A stretch of DNA of 64,000 nt from Sorangium aterium (GTDB lineage: Bacteria > Myxococcota_A > Polyangia > Polyangiales > Polyangiaceae). The notes under the pieces were generated by a model. It saw only the letters and a program-made list of their open reading frames with translations. It searched no databases and had not been told where the DNA came from. A program made the position numbers and the translations under genes. The stretch lies in the NCBI RefSeq assembly GCF_028368935.1, contig NZ_JAQNDK010000005.1, positions 1,304,501 through 1,368,500 on the forward strand, written 5' to 3'. Positions 26,533 through 35,421 of this stretch are shown in pieces. The stretch's first letter is position 1; the number at the start of each line of letters is the position of its first letter.

Positions 26533-27924
26533 ATGGGTGCCGAGCCGAGCCAGGCGCTGCGCGACGGGCGCTACATGATCACGCGCGCCCTCGGCGAAGG
26601 GGCTCAGGGGCACACGCTCGAGGCGGTCGACAAGCGGCTCGGCAAGCTCGTCGCGATCAAGCGGTTCCAGATCCGCGGCGCCTCGAGCTGGAAGAGCGTG
26701 GAGCTCGCCGAGCGCGAGGCCCGGGTGCTCGCGTCGCTCTCGCACCCGAGCCTGCCGGCCTACCTCGATCATTTCGAGGAGGACGGAGCGCTCTTCCTGG
26801 TGATGGAGAAGATCGAGGGCGAGAGCCTGGGCGCGATGCGCCGTCGCAGCGCGGTGCTCGGGCGGGACGACATCCTCCGCTTCCTGAGGGACGCCTCCGG
26901 CGTGCTCGACTACCTGCACGGCCGCGCGCCCCCGGTCATCCACCGCGACATCAAGCCGAACAACGTGATCCGCCGGCCCGACGGCTCGTTCGCGATCGTC
27001 GACTTCGGCGCGGTCCGCGATCGCATGCGTCCCGAGGGCGGGAGCACCGTGGTCGGCACGTTCGGGTACATGGCGCCGGAGCAGTTCCAGGGCCGCGCGC
27101 TGCCCGCGTCGGACGTCTATGCCGTCGGCGCGACCGCGCTCTGCCTGCTCACCGGCGAGGAGCCGGAGAACCTGCCGCACCGAGGGCTCGCGATCGACGT
27201 GCCCGCTGCCCTCGGCGATCGCGCGGACCCGCGCCTCGTCCGGGCGCTCTCCGCGATGCTGGAGCCCGACCCGGACCGCCGCGCCGCGCGTATCGCGCCG
27301 CTCCTTCCGGGGCTCGAAGCGGGCGACGCGCCCCCCGAGCGCGCTCGCGAGCCTGCGGAGCGCGGGGCGCACAAGGAGGACAGGCGCGCGCACAAGGACG
27401 AGCGCAAGGAAGAGAAGCGCGCGCGCAAGGACGAGCGCAGGGAGGTGAGGCGCGCACGCAAGGAGGAGCGGCGCGCGCGCCGGCACGAGGGGCGCCCGTC
27501 GCTCGATCGCGGCCTGGTGGGCCTGCCGCTCGTGGCCGCGCTGTTCGGCCTCACCGTCGCGCGCATCGCCGTCGGCCTCGCGCTCGGGGTGATCGTCCCG
27601 ACGGTGCTGACGCTGCTGTCCCTGGTGTTCGGCCGCGTGCTGCGCGAGAAGGCCGCGCCGAACGTGCGCAGGGCCGGGCGGGTCGCCGACCTCGCGCTGC
27701 GCCGCGCCACCCGCGTCGTCCGCGGGCGCCCGGAGCCCGACGCCGCTGCCGAGCGCGGCCAGGACGAGGCGGCGCGCGTGCGCTTCGAGGAGCAGGAGGC
27801 CCCCGGTCGCTCGCGCATCCACGACGGCGACGTCGCGCTGGAGGAGGAGCTCGACGAGCTGGAGGCCGATGAGCACGGCCGCGCGCACGCCGGGTCGCGG
27901 CCGCCTCGCGCGGGGGAGCGCTGA
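26533..27924 (+). CDS. Ser/Thr protein kinase with charged linker and membrane hairpin
   Basis: A 463-residue protein with an N-terminal kinase domain: LGEGAQGHTLEAVD loop, VAIKRF lysine near residue 39, HRDIKPNNV near 136, VDFGAVRD near 155 and GTFGYMAPEQF near 178. Catalytic residues are complete. An unusually charged linker (about 275-320) follows, made of repeated HK(E/D)-R and RARK-type units. Two adjacent hydrophobic helices (about 329-367) come next, and the tail is acidic. The glycine loop lacks the usual second GxG spacing. ATG 26533 is chosen; a start at 26497 lacks support. The gene is divergent from slipin with 157 bp between them. Confidence 0.9.
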   Translation: MGAEPSQALRDGRYMITRALGEGAQGHTLEAVDKRLGKLVAIKRFQIRGASSWKSVELAEREARVLASLSHPSLPAYLDHFEEDGALFLVMEKIEGESLGAMRRRSAVLGRDDILRFLRDASGVLDYLHGRAPPVIHRDIKPNNVIRRPDGSFAIVDFGAVRDRMRPEGGSTVVGTFGYMAPEQFQGRALPASDVYAVGATALCLLTGEEPENLPHRGLAIDVPAALGDRADPRLVRALSAMLEPDPDRRAARIAPLLPGLEAGDAPPERAREPAERGAHKEDRRAHKDERKEEKRARKDERREVRRARKEERRARRHEGRPSLDRGLVGLPLVAALFGLTVARIAVGLALGVIVPTVLTLLSLVFGRVLREKAAPNVRRAGRVADLALRRATRVVRGRPEPDAAAERGQDEAARVRFEEQEAPGRSRIHDGDVALEEELDELEADEHGRAHAGSRPPRAGER

Positions 27925-27961
27925 GCCCAGCGCGCGCTCGCGCTCCGGCGGGGCCGCGCGA

Positions 27962-28684
27962 TCAGATGCGGCCGCGCGCGGCGTCGAGCTTCAGGCGGAA
28001 GACCTCGACGATCGCCTCGGCGAAGATCCGGCGGCTCATCTTCGAGCGGCCTGCGCGGCGGTCGACGAACACGATCGGCACCTCGACCACGCGGAGCCCT
28101 TTGCGCAGCGCGCGGTAGGTCGTCTCGATCTGGAAGGCGTAGCCGTTCGAGCGCACGCTGCCGAGATCGAGCGAGAGGAGCGCGCGCCGCGTGAACGCCT
28201 TGTAGCCGGTCGTGAGGTCACGGATGCCGACCCCCAGGATGGTCCGCGCGTAGAGGGAGCCGCCCTTCGAGAGCACGTGCCGCCCGAGGCCCCAGCCCTC
28301 CACGCCGCCGCCCGGCATGTTGCGCGAGCCGAGGACGACGTCGGCGCCCCGGGCGATCGCGTCGAGGAACGCCGGCAGGTGGCGCGGGTCGTGCGAGAGG
28401 TCGGCGTCCATCTCGAGCGCGACGTCGTAGCCGCCGTCCAGCGCGCGCTGGAAGCCCTCCAGGTAGGCCGTGCCGAGCCCGCGCTTCGCCGCGCGGTGGA
28501 GCACCCGGACGCGCCCGTCGCGCGCGGCGAGCTCGTCGCCGAGGGCGCCGGTCCCGTCGGGCGACGCGTCGTCCACGACGAGCACGTGCGCGTCCGGGGC
28601 CGCCGCGAGGACGGAGCTCACGAACTCGGCGAGGTTGTCTCGCTCGTTGTACGTCGGCGTGATGATGAGGGTTCGGGGGGCCAT
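27962..28684 (-). CDS. DPM1-like family 2 glycosyltransferase
   Basis: A 240-residue GT2 enzyme resembling dolichol/polyprenol-phosphate mannosyltransferase. The N-terminal TLIITPTYNERDNL, VLVVDDASPDGTG, the AKRGLGTAYLEGF segment and EMDADLSHDP (metal-binding DxD) are all present. VLGSRNMPGGGVEGWG and DLTTGYKAFTR are typical of this branch. It has no C-terminal membrane helices, so it is of the short soluble class. It should transfer a hexose from a nucleotide sugar to polyprenyl phosphate, supplying GT-C enzymes; one such candidate lies at 33107-34750. It converges with the kinase gene. Confidence 0.9.
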   Translation of the reverse strand: MAPRTLIITPTYNERDNLAEFVSSVLAAAPDAHVLVVDDASPDGTGALGDELAARDGRVRVLHRAAKRGLGTAYLEGFQRALDGGYDVALEMDADLSHDPRHLPAFLDAIARGADVVLGSRNMPGGGVEGWGLGRHVLSKGGSLYARTILGVGIRDLTTGYKAFTRRALLSLDLGSVRSNGYAFQIETTYRALRKGLRVVEVPIVFVDRRAGRSKMSRRIFAEAIVEVFRLKLDAARGRI

Positions 28685-29046
28685 CCTGGCTCGGCGCCGC
28701 GCGAGCGGGCGCTCGCACGCGTGGTCGTGCGCACCGTGCAGCGCCGCGCGCCGGGTTCGCGGGCGTCCGCTCGCGCTCAGGCCTCCGCCGCGTCGGCCAG
28801 CAGGGGCGCTCCGGCGCCGGGCGATCTACCAAAACGATGGCGCAGGCGGAAGGTTCCGCGGGGTGCGCCGCGAGCGCCTTGTGGGTTGCCGGAGGCGTGC
28901 GCGCCGGGTACTTTCCTTTCCCGACAGGGCGTCCGCTCTGCATCGGGCCGATAGGCTGGCGCGGCCTCGGTCAACCCACGGGGCGCGCCCCGCGCACCAC
29001 CCGCGCGGCCCCGAACATGAACAGCGCGGCACCGACGGAGACAATC
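28685..29046. other. Divergent spacer upstream of thioredoxin
   Basis: This is a 362-bp gap between the glycosyltransferase and thioredoxin starts. A small nested inverted repeat occurs at 28839-28869 (GGCGCA/TGCGCC enclosing CGGAA/TTCCG). No gene or confident promoter was recognised. Confidence 0.4.
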
Positions 29047-29370
29047 ATGGCAGGCGAGCACGTCGTCACCTTCACCAACGAGAATTTCGAGTCCGAGGTC
29101 ATCAACTCCCCGATCCCCGTGCTCGTGGACTTCACGGCCACCTGGTGCGGACCCTGCAAGCAGCTCGCGCCGATCGTCGAGACGATCGCCAAGGAGTCCC
29201 AGGGCACGCTGAAGGTCGGCAAGCTCGACATCGACGCGGCGCCCAAGCTCGCCCAGAAGTACAACGTCCGCGCCGTTCCGACGTGCATCCTGTTCCGGGG
29301 TGGCGAGAAGGCGGGCTCGTACACCGGCGTCGCGAGCAAGGAGAAGCTCCTCCGGGAGCTCGGCGTCTGA
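29047..29370 (+). CDS. trxA: Thioredoxin
   Basis: A 107-residue thioredoxin of standard length. The redox motif is in FTATWCGPCKQLAP (WCGPC near residues 31-35), followed by VGKLDIDAAPKLAQKYNV and the cis-proline loop VRAVPTCILF. It reduces protein disulfides in the cytosol using thioredoxin reductase, which is not in this window. ATG 29047 is preceded by GGAGACA; an upstream in-frame ATG at 29017 would add ten residues. It precedes the glycolytic operon by 245 bp and is probably separately expressed. Confidence 0.95.
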   Translation: MAGEHVVTFTNENFESEVINSPIPVLVDFTATWCGPCKQLAPIVETIAKESQGTLKVGKLDIDAAPKLAQKYNVRAVPTCILFRGGEKAGSYTGVASKEKLLRELGV

Positions 29371-29556
29371 TCCGCGGCCGCGCGTGACGCCGGCGCGACA
29401 GCGCCCGAGCGCGCCAGCGCTCCCCTTCCCACAGACCGAAACCACCCCAAATACCGACCGAAAGCCCTCCCGGCGAGGCGCCGCTCCGGCCAGCCGGCCG
29501 CGGCCCCGCCGCCGCCGGCGCTCCACGTCGCCGGCGCCCCGCGGCTGAGGCTTTGC

Positions 29557-29585
29557 TTGACCGTCGCGCGCGAGGTGACTACGAC
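29557..29585 (+). promoter_or_regulatory. Candidate sigma-70-type promoter of the gap operon
   Basis: TTGACC at 29557-29562 and TACGAC at 29580-29585 are separated by 17 bp and lie 30 bp upstream of the gap start codon. The -35 matches 5 of 6 consensus bases and the -10 matches 3 or 4. There is no experimental support, but spacing and position are right. Confidence 0.4.
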
Positions 29586-29615
29586 TCGCGCCGGCCACTT
29601 TCCCAGGAGTTCGCG

Positions 29616-30641
29616 ATGGCGACGAAGATCGCAATTAACGGTTTTGGGCGCATCGGACGCTGCATTGTCCGCGCGCTTTACGAGCGCGGCGTGAAGGATA
29701 TCGAGCTGGTCGCCATCAACGACCTGACGGATCCGGCGACGCTCGCCCACCTCTTCCAGTACGACTCGATCCACCGCGAGTTCAAGGCGGCGAAGGTCGG
29801 TCACGGCGACAAGCACATCAGCATCGGCGATCGGAAGATCGAGGTCCTCGCGCTGAAGGATCCGGCCGAGCTGCCGTGGAAGAGCCTCGGCGTCGACATC
29901 GTCCTCGAGTGCACCGGCCTCTTCACGGACAAGGCGAAGGCCGCCGGCCACATCAACGCGGGCGCCAAGCGCGTCATCATCAGCGCGCCGGCCAAGGGCC
30001 ACGACCTCACGGTCGTGATGGGCGTGAACGACGAGCTCTACGACGCGCAGAAGCACACGGTCATCTCGTGCGGCTCCTGCACGACGAACTGCCTCGCCCC
30101 CATCGCCAAGGTGATGCTCGACAACTTCGGCATCGTCCGCGGCCTGATGACGACGGTCCACTCGTACACGAACGACCAGCACCTGCTCGACATCCCGCAC
30201 CGCAAGGGCGACCTGCGCCGCGCGCGCGCCGCCGCCGTCAACATGATCCCCTCGAGCACCGGCGCCGCGAAGGCGCTGTCCGAGGTCATCCCGGCGCTCA
30301 AGGGCAAGTTCGACGGGCTCGCGATCCGCGTCCCCACGGTCGACGTCTCGCTCGTGGACCTCACCCTCGAGACCGAGAAGCCGATCACGAAGGAGAGCAT
30401 CCACGCCGCGATGAAGCAGGCCGCCGAGCAGGGGCCGATGAAGGACGTCCTCAACTACACCGATCGGGAGCTCGTCTCGGGCGACTTCATCGGCTCGCCC
30501 GCGTCGAGCACCTTCGACTCGACCATGACGTCGGTCCTCGGCGATCGCTTCGCGAAGATCTTCTCGTGGTACGACAACGAGTGGGGCTTCTCGAACCGCA
30601 TGATCGACCTCGCGCAGCTCGTGGCGAGGAAGGGCGTCTAG
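29616..30641 (+). CDS. gap: Glyceraldehyde-3-phosphate dehydrogenase
   Basis: A 341-residue type I GAPDH that converts glyceraldehyde-3-phosphate, phosphate and NAD+ to 1,3-bisphosphoglycerate. The Rossmann motif INGFGRIGR is at the N-terminus, the catalytic Cys is in SCGSCTTNCLAP near residue 153, and SSTGAAKA and the C-terminal WYDNEWGFSNRM are standard. ATG 29616 follows AGGAG. It heads the operon gap-pgk-tpiA-secG and is followed by pgk after only 4 bp. A candidate promoter lies just upstream. Confidence 0.97.
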   Translation: MATKIAINGFGRIGRCIVRALYERGVKDIELVAINDLTDPATLAHLFQYDSIHREFKAAKVGHGDKHISIGDRKIEVLALKDPAELPWKSLGVDIVLECTGLFTDKAKAAGHINAGAKRVIISAPAKGHDLTVVMGVNDELYDAQKHTVISCGSCTTNCLAPIAKVMLDNFGIVRGLMTTVHSYTNDQHLLDIPHRKGDLRRARAAAVNMIPSSTGAAKALSEVIPALKGKFDGLAIRVPTVDVSLVDLTLETEKPITKESIHAAMKQAAEQGPMKDVLNYTDRELVSGDFIGSPASSTFDSTMTSVLGDRFAKIFSWYDNEWGFSNRMIDLAQLVARKGV

Positions 30642-30645
30642 CGCC

Positions 30646-31881
30646 GTGAAGCTCACCGGAATCCGCTCCGTCGAAGACCTCGCCGCCGCCGGGGGCGCTG
30701 CTGGCCTCAGCGGCAAGCGCGTCTTCATCCGCGTCGACTTCAACGTCCCGCTCGACAAGAAGACGGGCAAGATCACGGACGACTCGCGCATCCGCGAGGC
30801 GATCCCGACGATCAAGCTCGTCATGGAGGCGGGCGCGAAGGTGATCCTCGCGTCGCACCTCGGCCGCCCGAAGCCGGGCAAGACCGAGGGGCTCTCGCTG
30901 GAGCCGTGCGGGGGGCGGCTCAGTGAGCTCACGGGCTACGAGGTCCACCTGCCGGACGACTGTGTCGGCGACTCGCCCAAGAAGGTCATCTACGACCTCC
31001 GGGCGGGCCAGATCTGCCTCCTCGAGAACCTCCGCTTCCACGAGGAGGAGGAGAAGGACGACGAGGGCTTCGCGCGCCAGCTCGCCGAGCTCTGCGACGT
31101 CTACGTCGACGACGCCTTCGGCGCCGTGCACCGCGCCCACGCGTCGGTGCACGCGCTGCCGCGCCTCATGCGCGAGCGCGCCGCCGGCCTCCTCCTCCAG
31201 AAGGAGCTCAAGGCGCTGACCCGGCTCGTCGATCGCCCGGAGAAGCCTTACGTCGCCGTCCTCGGCGGCGCCAAGGTCTCCGACAAGATCGACGTCGTCG
31301 AGGCGCTCCTCAACGTGGTCGACACCCTGTGCATCGGCGGCGCGATGGCGAACACCTTCCTCGCCGCGCAGGGCAAGAACCTGCAGAAGAGCCGGATCGA
31401 GGAGGACAAGCTCCCGCTGGCGCGCACGATCATGAGCAAGGCGCGCGATCGGGGCATCCAGCTCCTCCTGCCCGTCGATGCCGTCGTCGCCTCGAGCATC
31501 GACGCGACGCAGGGCGAGCCCGCGTCCGTCGACGCGATCCCCGAGGGCACGATGGCGCTCGACATCGGCCCCCGGTCGATCGAGCAGTTCGGCCAGGCGA
31601 TCGAGAGGGCGAAGACGGTGTTCTGGAACGGCCCGATGGGCCTCTTCGAGACGCCCGCCTTCTCCAAGGGCACGTTCGACGTCGCGCGCATCATGAGCGG
31701 CGCCTCCGGCTTCACGGTGGTCGGCGGCGGCGACAGCGCGGCGGCGGTCAAGCAGGCCGGCGAGCACATCGCCAAGGGCTTCGATCACATCTCGACCGGC
31801 GGCGGCGCTTCGCTCGAGCTCATCGAGGGCAAGCGTCTCCCGGGCGTCGAGGCGCTCCGGTCGGCCGAGGTGAGCGAGTGA
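30646..31881 (+). CDS. pgk: Phosphoglycerate kinase
   Basis: A 411-residue phosphoglycerate kinase, which transfers phosphate from 1,3-bisphosphoglycerate to ADP. N-terminal RVDFNVPLD, substrate-binding SHLGRPK near 68, the LLENLRFH segment, VLGGAKVSDKI near 210 and the C-terminal GGGDSAAAVKQAG nucleotide loop are all present. The start is GTG, 4 bp after the gap stop, and its stop overlaps the tpiA start. It is of usual length, with a short acidic N-terminal extension (about 20 residues). Confidence 0.97.
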   Translation: MKLTGIRSVEDLAAAGGAAGLSGKRVFIRVDFNVPLDKKTGKITDDSRIREAIPTIKLVMEAGAKVILASHLGRPKPGKTEGLSLEPCGGRLSELTGYEVHLPDDCVGDSPKKVIYDLRAGQICLLENLRFHEEEEKDDEGFARQLAELCDVYVDDAFGAVHRAHASVHALPRLMRERAAGLLLQKELKALTRLVDRPEKPYVAVLGGAKVSDKIDVVEALLNVVDTLCIGGAMANTFLAAQGKNLQKSRIEEDKLPLARTIMSKARDRGIQLLLPVDAVVASSIDATQGEPASVDAIPEGTMALDIGPRSIEQFGQAIERAKTVFWNGPMGLFETPAFSKGTFDVARIMSGASGFTVVGGGDSAAAVKQAGEHIAKGFDHISTGGGASLELIEGKRLPGVEALRSAEVSE

Positions 31882-32720
31882 AGCCCGTGAACGATGGGGG
31901 CACGCCCGGGGAGGCGGGAGCCGCCTCGCGGGCGGCCTCGCGTCGTCCGCTCATCGCCGGCAACTGGAAGATGAACGCCGGGGGCCAGGACGCATGTCCT
32001 CTCTCGGCGGCCGTCGCCAAGGCGACGCGTGAGCTCACCCGGGCCGAGGTGGTGGTCGCTCCGCCGTTCACGGCGATCGCCGCCGTGGCCCACGAGCTCG
32101 CGGAGGCGAAGAGCGAGGTCGGCATCGCCGCGCAGAACATGAGCGCGGAGGTCTCCGGGGCGTTCACCGGCGAGATCTCCTCGGGCATGCTCAAGGACGC
32201 GGGCGCGACCTGGGTGATCCTCGGGCACAGCGAGCGGCGGCAGCTCTTCGCCGAGACCGACGAGTCGGTCGCCCGGAAGGTCGCCTCGGCGATGGCCGCC
32301 GAGCTGCGCCCCATCGTCTGCGTCGGCGAGACGCTCGAGCAGCGCGAGGCGGGTGACACGCTCGCCGTGGTCGAACGGCAGGTCCGCGCCGTCCTCGACG
32401 AGCTCGCGAAGCAGCCCGGCTTCGGCGTCATCGCCTACGAGCCGGTCTGGGCGATCGGGACGGGCAAGGTCGCGCGCGCCGAGGACGCTCAGGAGGTGCA
32501 CGCGTTCATCCGCGGCCTGCTCGCGAAGGCCTCGGAGGACCTCGCGGGCGTCACGCGCATCCTCTACGGCGGCAGCGTCAAGGCCGACAACGCCGAGGCG
32601 CTGCTCGCCCAGGACGACATCGACGGCGCGCTGGTCGGAGGGGCTTCGCTCGACGCCGCTGGCTTCGCCAAGATCGTCGAGGCCGCTCACCGACTGGCGG
32701 AGCGCGCGGAACAGGGGTAG
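31878..32720 (+). CDS. tpiA: Triosephosphate isomerase
   Basis: A 280-residue TIM-barrel enzyme that interconverts dihydroxyacetone phosphate and glyceraldehyde-3-phosphate. Catalytic residues are visible: Lys in GNWKMN, His in ILGHSERR and Glu in AYEPVWAIGTG; the phosphate loop LYGGSVKADN and GALVGGASL follow. The GTG start overlaps the pgk stop (GTGA). The first 23 residues are a non-conserved extension, so the functional start could be slightly later. The enzyme is slightly longer than the usual 250 residues for this reason. Confidence 0.96.
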   Translation: MKPVNDGGTPGEAGAASRAASRRPLIAGNWKMNAGGQDACPLSAAVAKATRELTRAEVVVAPPFTAIAAVAHELAEAKSEVGIAAQNMSAEVSGAFTGEISSGMLKDAGATWVILGHSERRQLFAETDESVARKVASAMAAELRPIVCVGETLEQREAGDTLAVVERQVRAVLDELAKQPGFGVIAYEPVWAIGTGKVARAEDAQEVHAFIRGLLAKASEDLAGVTRILYGGSVKADNAEALLAQDDIDGALVGGASLDAAGFAKIVEAAHRLAERAEQG

Positions 32721-32827
32721 ATCGCAGGCCGCTCCCGTCTCGCCGCGGGAGCGCCGGCCTGTCCTGCCGCCCACTTGCCCCCCTGGGCCCCTCGCGCGGG
32801 CCAGACTCACCCAGCTGAAAGACGCCG

Positions 32828-33100
32828 ATGCTTCACACGCTCCTCAACATCGTGCACGTGTTCGTCTGTCTGTTCCTCATCCTCGTCGTGCTCCTCCAGC
32901 AGGGCCGCGGGGGCGGGATGGGCTCGGCCATGGGCGGCGCGACGGCGCAGGTGTTCGGCGGCCGCGGCGCAGGCAACTTCATGACCCGCCTCACGGCCGT
33001 CTGCGCTGCCGTCTTCATGGCGACGAGCGTGTCGCTCGCCTACCTCTCGTCGGCAGGCGACCGCGAGCTGCGCGAGTTCGAGAAGTCCCAGGAAAAGTAG
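32828..33100 (+). CDS. secG: Preprotein translocase subunit SecG
   Basis: A 90-residue SecG, the small accessory subunit of SecYEG. Two transmembrane helices (about 5-22 and 51-72) flank the conserved LLQQGRGGGMGSAMGG loop. secG behind tpiA is a widely conserved gene order. The C-terminal tail is short and charged. It lies 107 bp after tpiA and only 6 bp before the glycosyltransferase gene, so it may link the glycolytic and envelope genes in one transcript. Confidence 0.93.
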   Translation: MLHTLLNIVHVFVCLFLILVVLLQQGRGGGMGSAMGGATAQVFGGRGAGNFMTRLTAVCAAVFMATSVSLAYLSSAGDRELREFEKSQEK

Positions 33101-33106
33101 GCTCGC

Positions 33107-34750
33107 GTGCTGGGGCCCGCCCCCGCGCCGGGGAGGGAAGCGGGCAGGGCGCTCGACGTGGGGTCGTCCGTGGAGGCGGCGTCGGCCGCCTCCGTCCCTT
33201 TCGCGCGCGACCTTGCCCTCGTCGCCCTCGCCAAGGCGGTCGTCTCCGCCCTGGTCCTCGCGCTCGGCTTCCGGGCGGTGAGCGACGACGACTTCGCGCG
33301 CGTGGTCCTCGCGCAGGCGTGGGCCCACGCGCCCCGGCTCGACCCGACGGGGACGAGCTGGCTGCCTGTCCCTTTCTGGCTCAACGGCGCGCTCTTCCGG
33401 GTCTTCGCGCCGACCCTCGAGGTCGCCCGCGCCATCGCCTTCGCCCTCGGCCTCGCTTCGGCCGCGCTCGTCCACCTCTCCGCCCGCTGGATCACGGGCG
33501 ACCGCCGCGCCGCGCTCGCCGGCGCCCTGCTCGCCGGCGCCTTTCCCTGGAGCGCTTGCCTCGGCGTGGCGACGGTCCCCGAGCTGCCGACCGCCGCCCT
33601 GTCGCTGTTCGCGGTGGCGTCGCTCGTCACGCCGCCGGCCGGGCCTGCGCCCCCGGCCGGACGCGCCCTCCTCGGCGCGTTCGCGCTCGTGCTCGCGACG
33701 CTCTCCCGCTACGAGCCCTGGTCCGTCGCCGTCGCCTTCGCGGCGATGGCGCTGCTCGCCGCCGCCCGCCTCGGCCAGGGCCGCGGCGCGCAGGCGAAGC
33801 TCGCGCTCGCCGCGCTCATCGCGCTCGCCGGGCCCGCCGCGTGGATCGCGTGGAACCGCGCCGCCCACGGCGACGCGCTGCATTTCCTCGCCCGCGTCGC
33901 CTCCTACCGCAGCGCGATCGGCCCGGGCGGCGACGGCGCCCTGCTGCGGCTCTTCGCGTACCCTGCCGCGATGGTCCGCGAGGAGCCGGAGCTCTTCGTG
34001 TGGCCCATCGCCATCGCCCTCGTCGCCTGGCGCGCCCGCCGCGGCGCTGCGCCGGGGGCAGCGCGCCCGCTCCCGCCGCTCCTTCGCGCGGCCCGTCCGT
34101 ACGCGCTCCCCGGCGCGGTCGCCGCCTTCCAGATCGCGGCGCTCTCGCTCGCCCTCGTGCGCGACGGCGCGCCCACCCACCACCCCGAGCGAGCGACCCT
34201 CCTCGCGCTGCTCTTGCTCGCGCTCGCCGTCGGGGATCTCTCGGCGCGCGCGTTCCGGGGCGCCTCGGCCGGCGCGCGGCGCGCCCTCGGCGGCGCGCTG
34301 CTGGTGGTGCTCGCCCTCGGCGCCTTCTTCCGGCCGCACCTGCGCCGCGAGCACTTCAATCCGCGGAGGGACGAGGTCGCCATCGGCCGCGTCGCCGCGG
34401 AGCTCACGCCTCCTTCCGCGCCCCTCCTCCTCGAGGTCGTCGACTATGGCCACCTCGCGGCGCTCGCCGCCCTGGGGCGTCCCGAGGGGGTTCACCCCGA
34501 TCGCTCGATCGATCCCCGTGATCCGCCTGTCCGCTCGAGCTTCGAGGACCCGGCCTCGCTCGCGCGCCGCGCCGCCGGCCTGGGCGCCGCCTACCTCATC
34601 GGGCGCGTCAGGCCGCCCGTCATCGATTTCGCCGGCCCGCCGCTCGCGACGCGCGGCGCCTGGGGGATCTGGCCGGTGCCTCCGGCAGGCGGCGCGCTGG
34701 GGGCCCTGCCGGAGGGTGGCCCCAGCGGCCCCGCGGACAGGGCGCCATGA
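33107..34750 (+). CDS. Polytopic GT-C-like glycosyltransferase
   Basis: A 547-residue integral membrane protein with about 10 hydrophobic helices. An acidic motif in the first external loop (VSDDDFARV near residue 62) resembles the catalytic Asp region of PMT/ArnT-type GT-C enzymes. A soluble region of about 130 residues follows the last helix. Such enzymes use polyprenyl-phosphate sugars; the DPM1-like enzyme at 27962-28684 could make the donor. It starts at a GTG 6 bp after secG and overlaps the next gene by 4 nt (ATGA). The family assignment is by topology and the Asp motif, so it is moderate. Confidence 0.72.
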   Translation: MLGPAPAPGREAGRALDVGSSVEAASAASVPFARDLALVALAKAVVSALVLALGFRAVSDDDFARVVLAQAWAHAPRLDPTGTSWLPVPFWLNGALFRVFAPTLEVARAIAFALGLASAALVHLSARWITGDRRAALAGALLAGAFPWSACLGVATVPELPTAALSLFAVASLVTPPAGPAPPAGRALLGAFALVLATLSRYEPWSVAVAFAAMALLAAARLGQGRGAQAKLALAALIALAGPAAWIAWNRAAHGDALHFLARVASYRSAIGPGGDGALLRLFAYPAAMVREEPELFVWPIAIALVAWRARRGAAPGAARPLPPLLRAARPYALPGAVAAFQIAALSLALVRDGAPTHHPERATLLALLLLALAVGDLSARAFRGASAGARRALGGALLVVLALGAFFRPHLRREHFNPRRDEVAIGRVAAELTPPSAPLLLEVVDYGHLAALAALGRPEGVHPDRSIDPRDPPVRSSFEDPASLARRAAGLGAAYLIGRVRPPVIDFAGPPLATRGAWGIWPVPPAGGALGALPEGGPSGPADRAP

Positions 34751-35421
34751 GCGAGCCTGCAAAGCCCTTCTTCGCGCACCCGTCTGCGTGCATCGACGAG
34801 CCCTGCGACATCGGCGAGGGGACGAAGGTGTGGCACTTCTGCCATATCTCGGCGGGGGCGCGGATCGGCCGCGCCTGCGTCCTCGGCCAGAACGTCTTCG
34901 TCGCGGGCACCGCCGTCATCGGCGATGGCGTCCGGATCCAGAACAACGTGTCTCTTTATGACGGCACGCTGGTCGAGGACGACGTGTTCCTCGGCCCGTC
35001 CGCGGTGCTCACCAACGTCGTCAACCCGCGTGCCCCGATCGACCGCCGCGCGTTCCTCGACACGACGCGCATCCGTCGCGGCGCCACCGTGGGCGCCAAT
35101 GCCACCATCGTCTGCGGCGTCACGATAGGGCGCCATGCGTTCGTCGGCGCCGGCGCGGTCGTCACGCGCGACGTGCCCGACTATGCGCTCGTCACCGGCG
35201 TGCCGGCCCGGCGCACCGGCTGGATGAGCCGCCACGGTCACAAGCTCGTCGCCGCGCGCGACGGCCTCCTGCGCTGCCCCGAGAGCGGCTATCGCTACGA
35301 GCGCCGCGGCGACATCGTCCGCTGTCTCGACCTCGACGAGGACGCGCCGCTCGCCCGGCCCCGCGCCGCGGCCACGCGCCATTACCGCGATCCCCTCTCC
35401 GCGGAGGACACCGACGGATGA
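34747..35421 (+). CDS. WbpD-like hexapeptide N-acyltransferase
   Basis: A 224-residue left-handed beta-helix acyltransferase. The repeat pattern (IGEGTKVWHFCHI, IGRACVLGQNVFV, IGDGVRIQNNVSLYDG) and the VWHFCHI catalytic His resemble WbpD/WlbB, which acetylates UDP-3-amino-sugars (GlcNAc3NA or a 3-amino relative). The C-terminal region contains a C-x-12-C pair (LRCPESGY and VRCLDL) beyond the helix. It is coupled by ATGA overlap to the aminotransferase that would supply the amino group, which supports the pathway assignment. The substrate is inferred only. Confidence 0.82.
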   Translation: MSEPAKPFFAHPSACIDEPCDIGEGTKVWHFCHISAGARIGRACVLGQNVFVAGTAVIGDGVRIQNNVSLYDGTLVEDDVFLGPSAVLTNVVNPRAPIDRRAFLDTTRIRRGATVGANATIVCGVTIGRHAFVGAGAVVTRDVPDYALVTGVPARRTGWMSRHGHKLVAARDGLLRCPESGYRYERRGDIVRCLDLDEDAPLARPRAAATRHYRDPLSAEDTDG

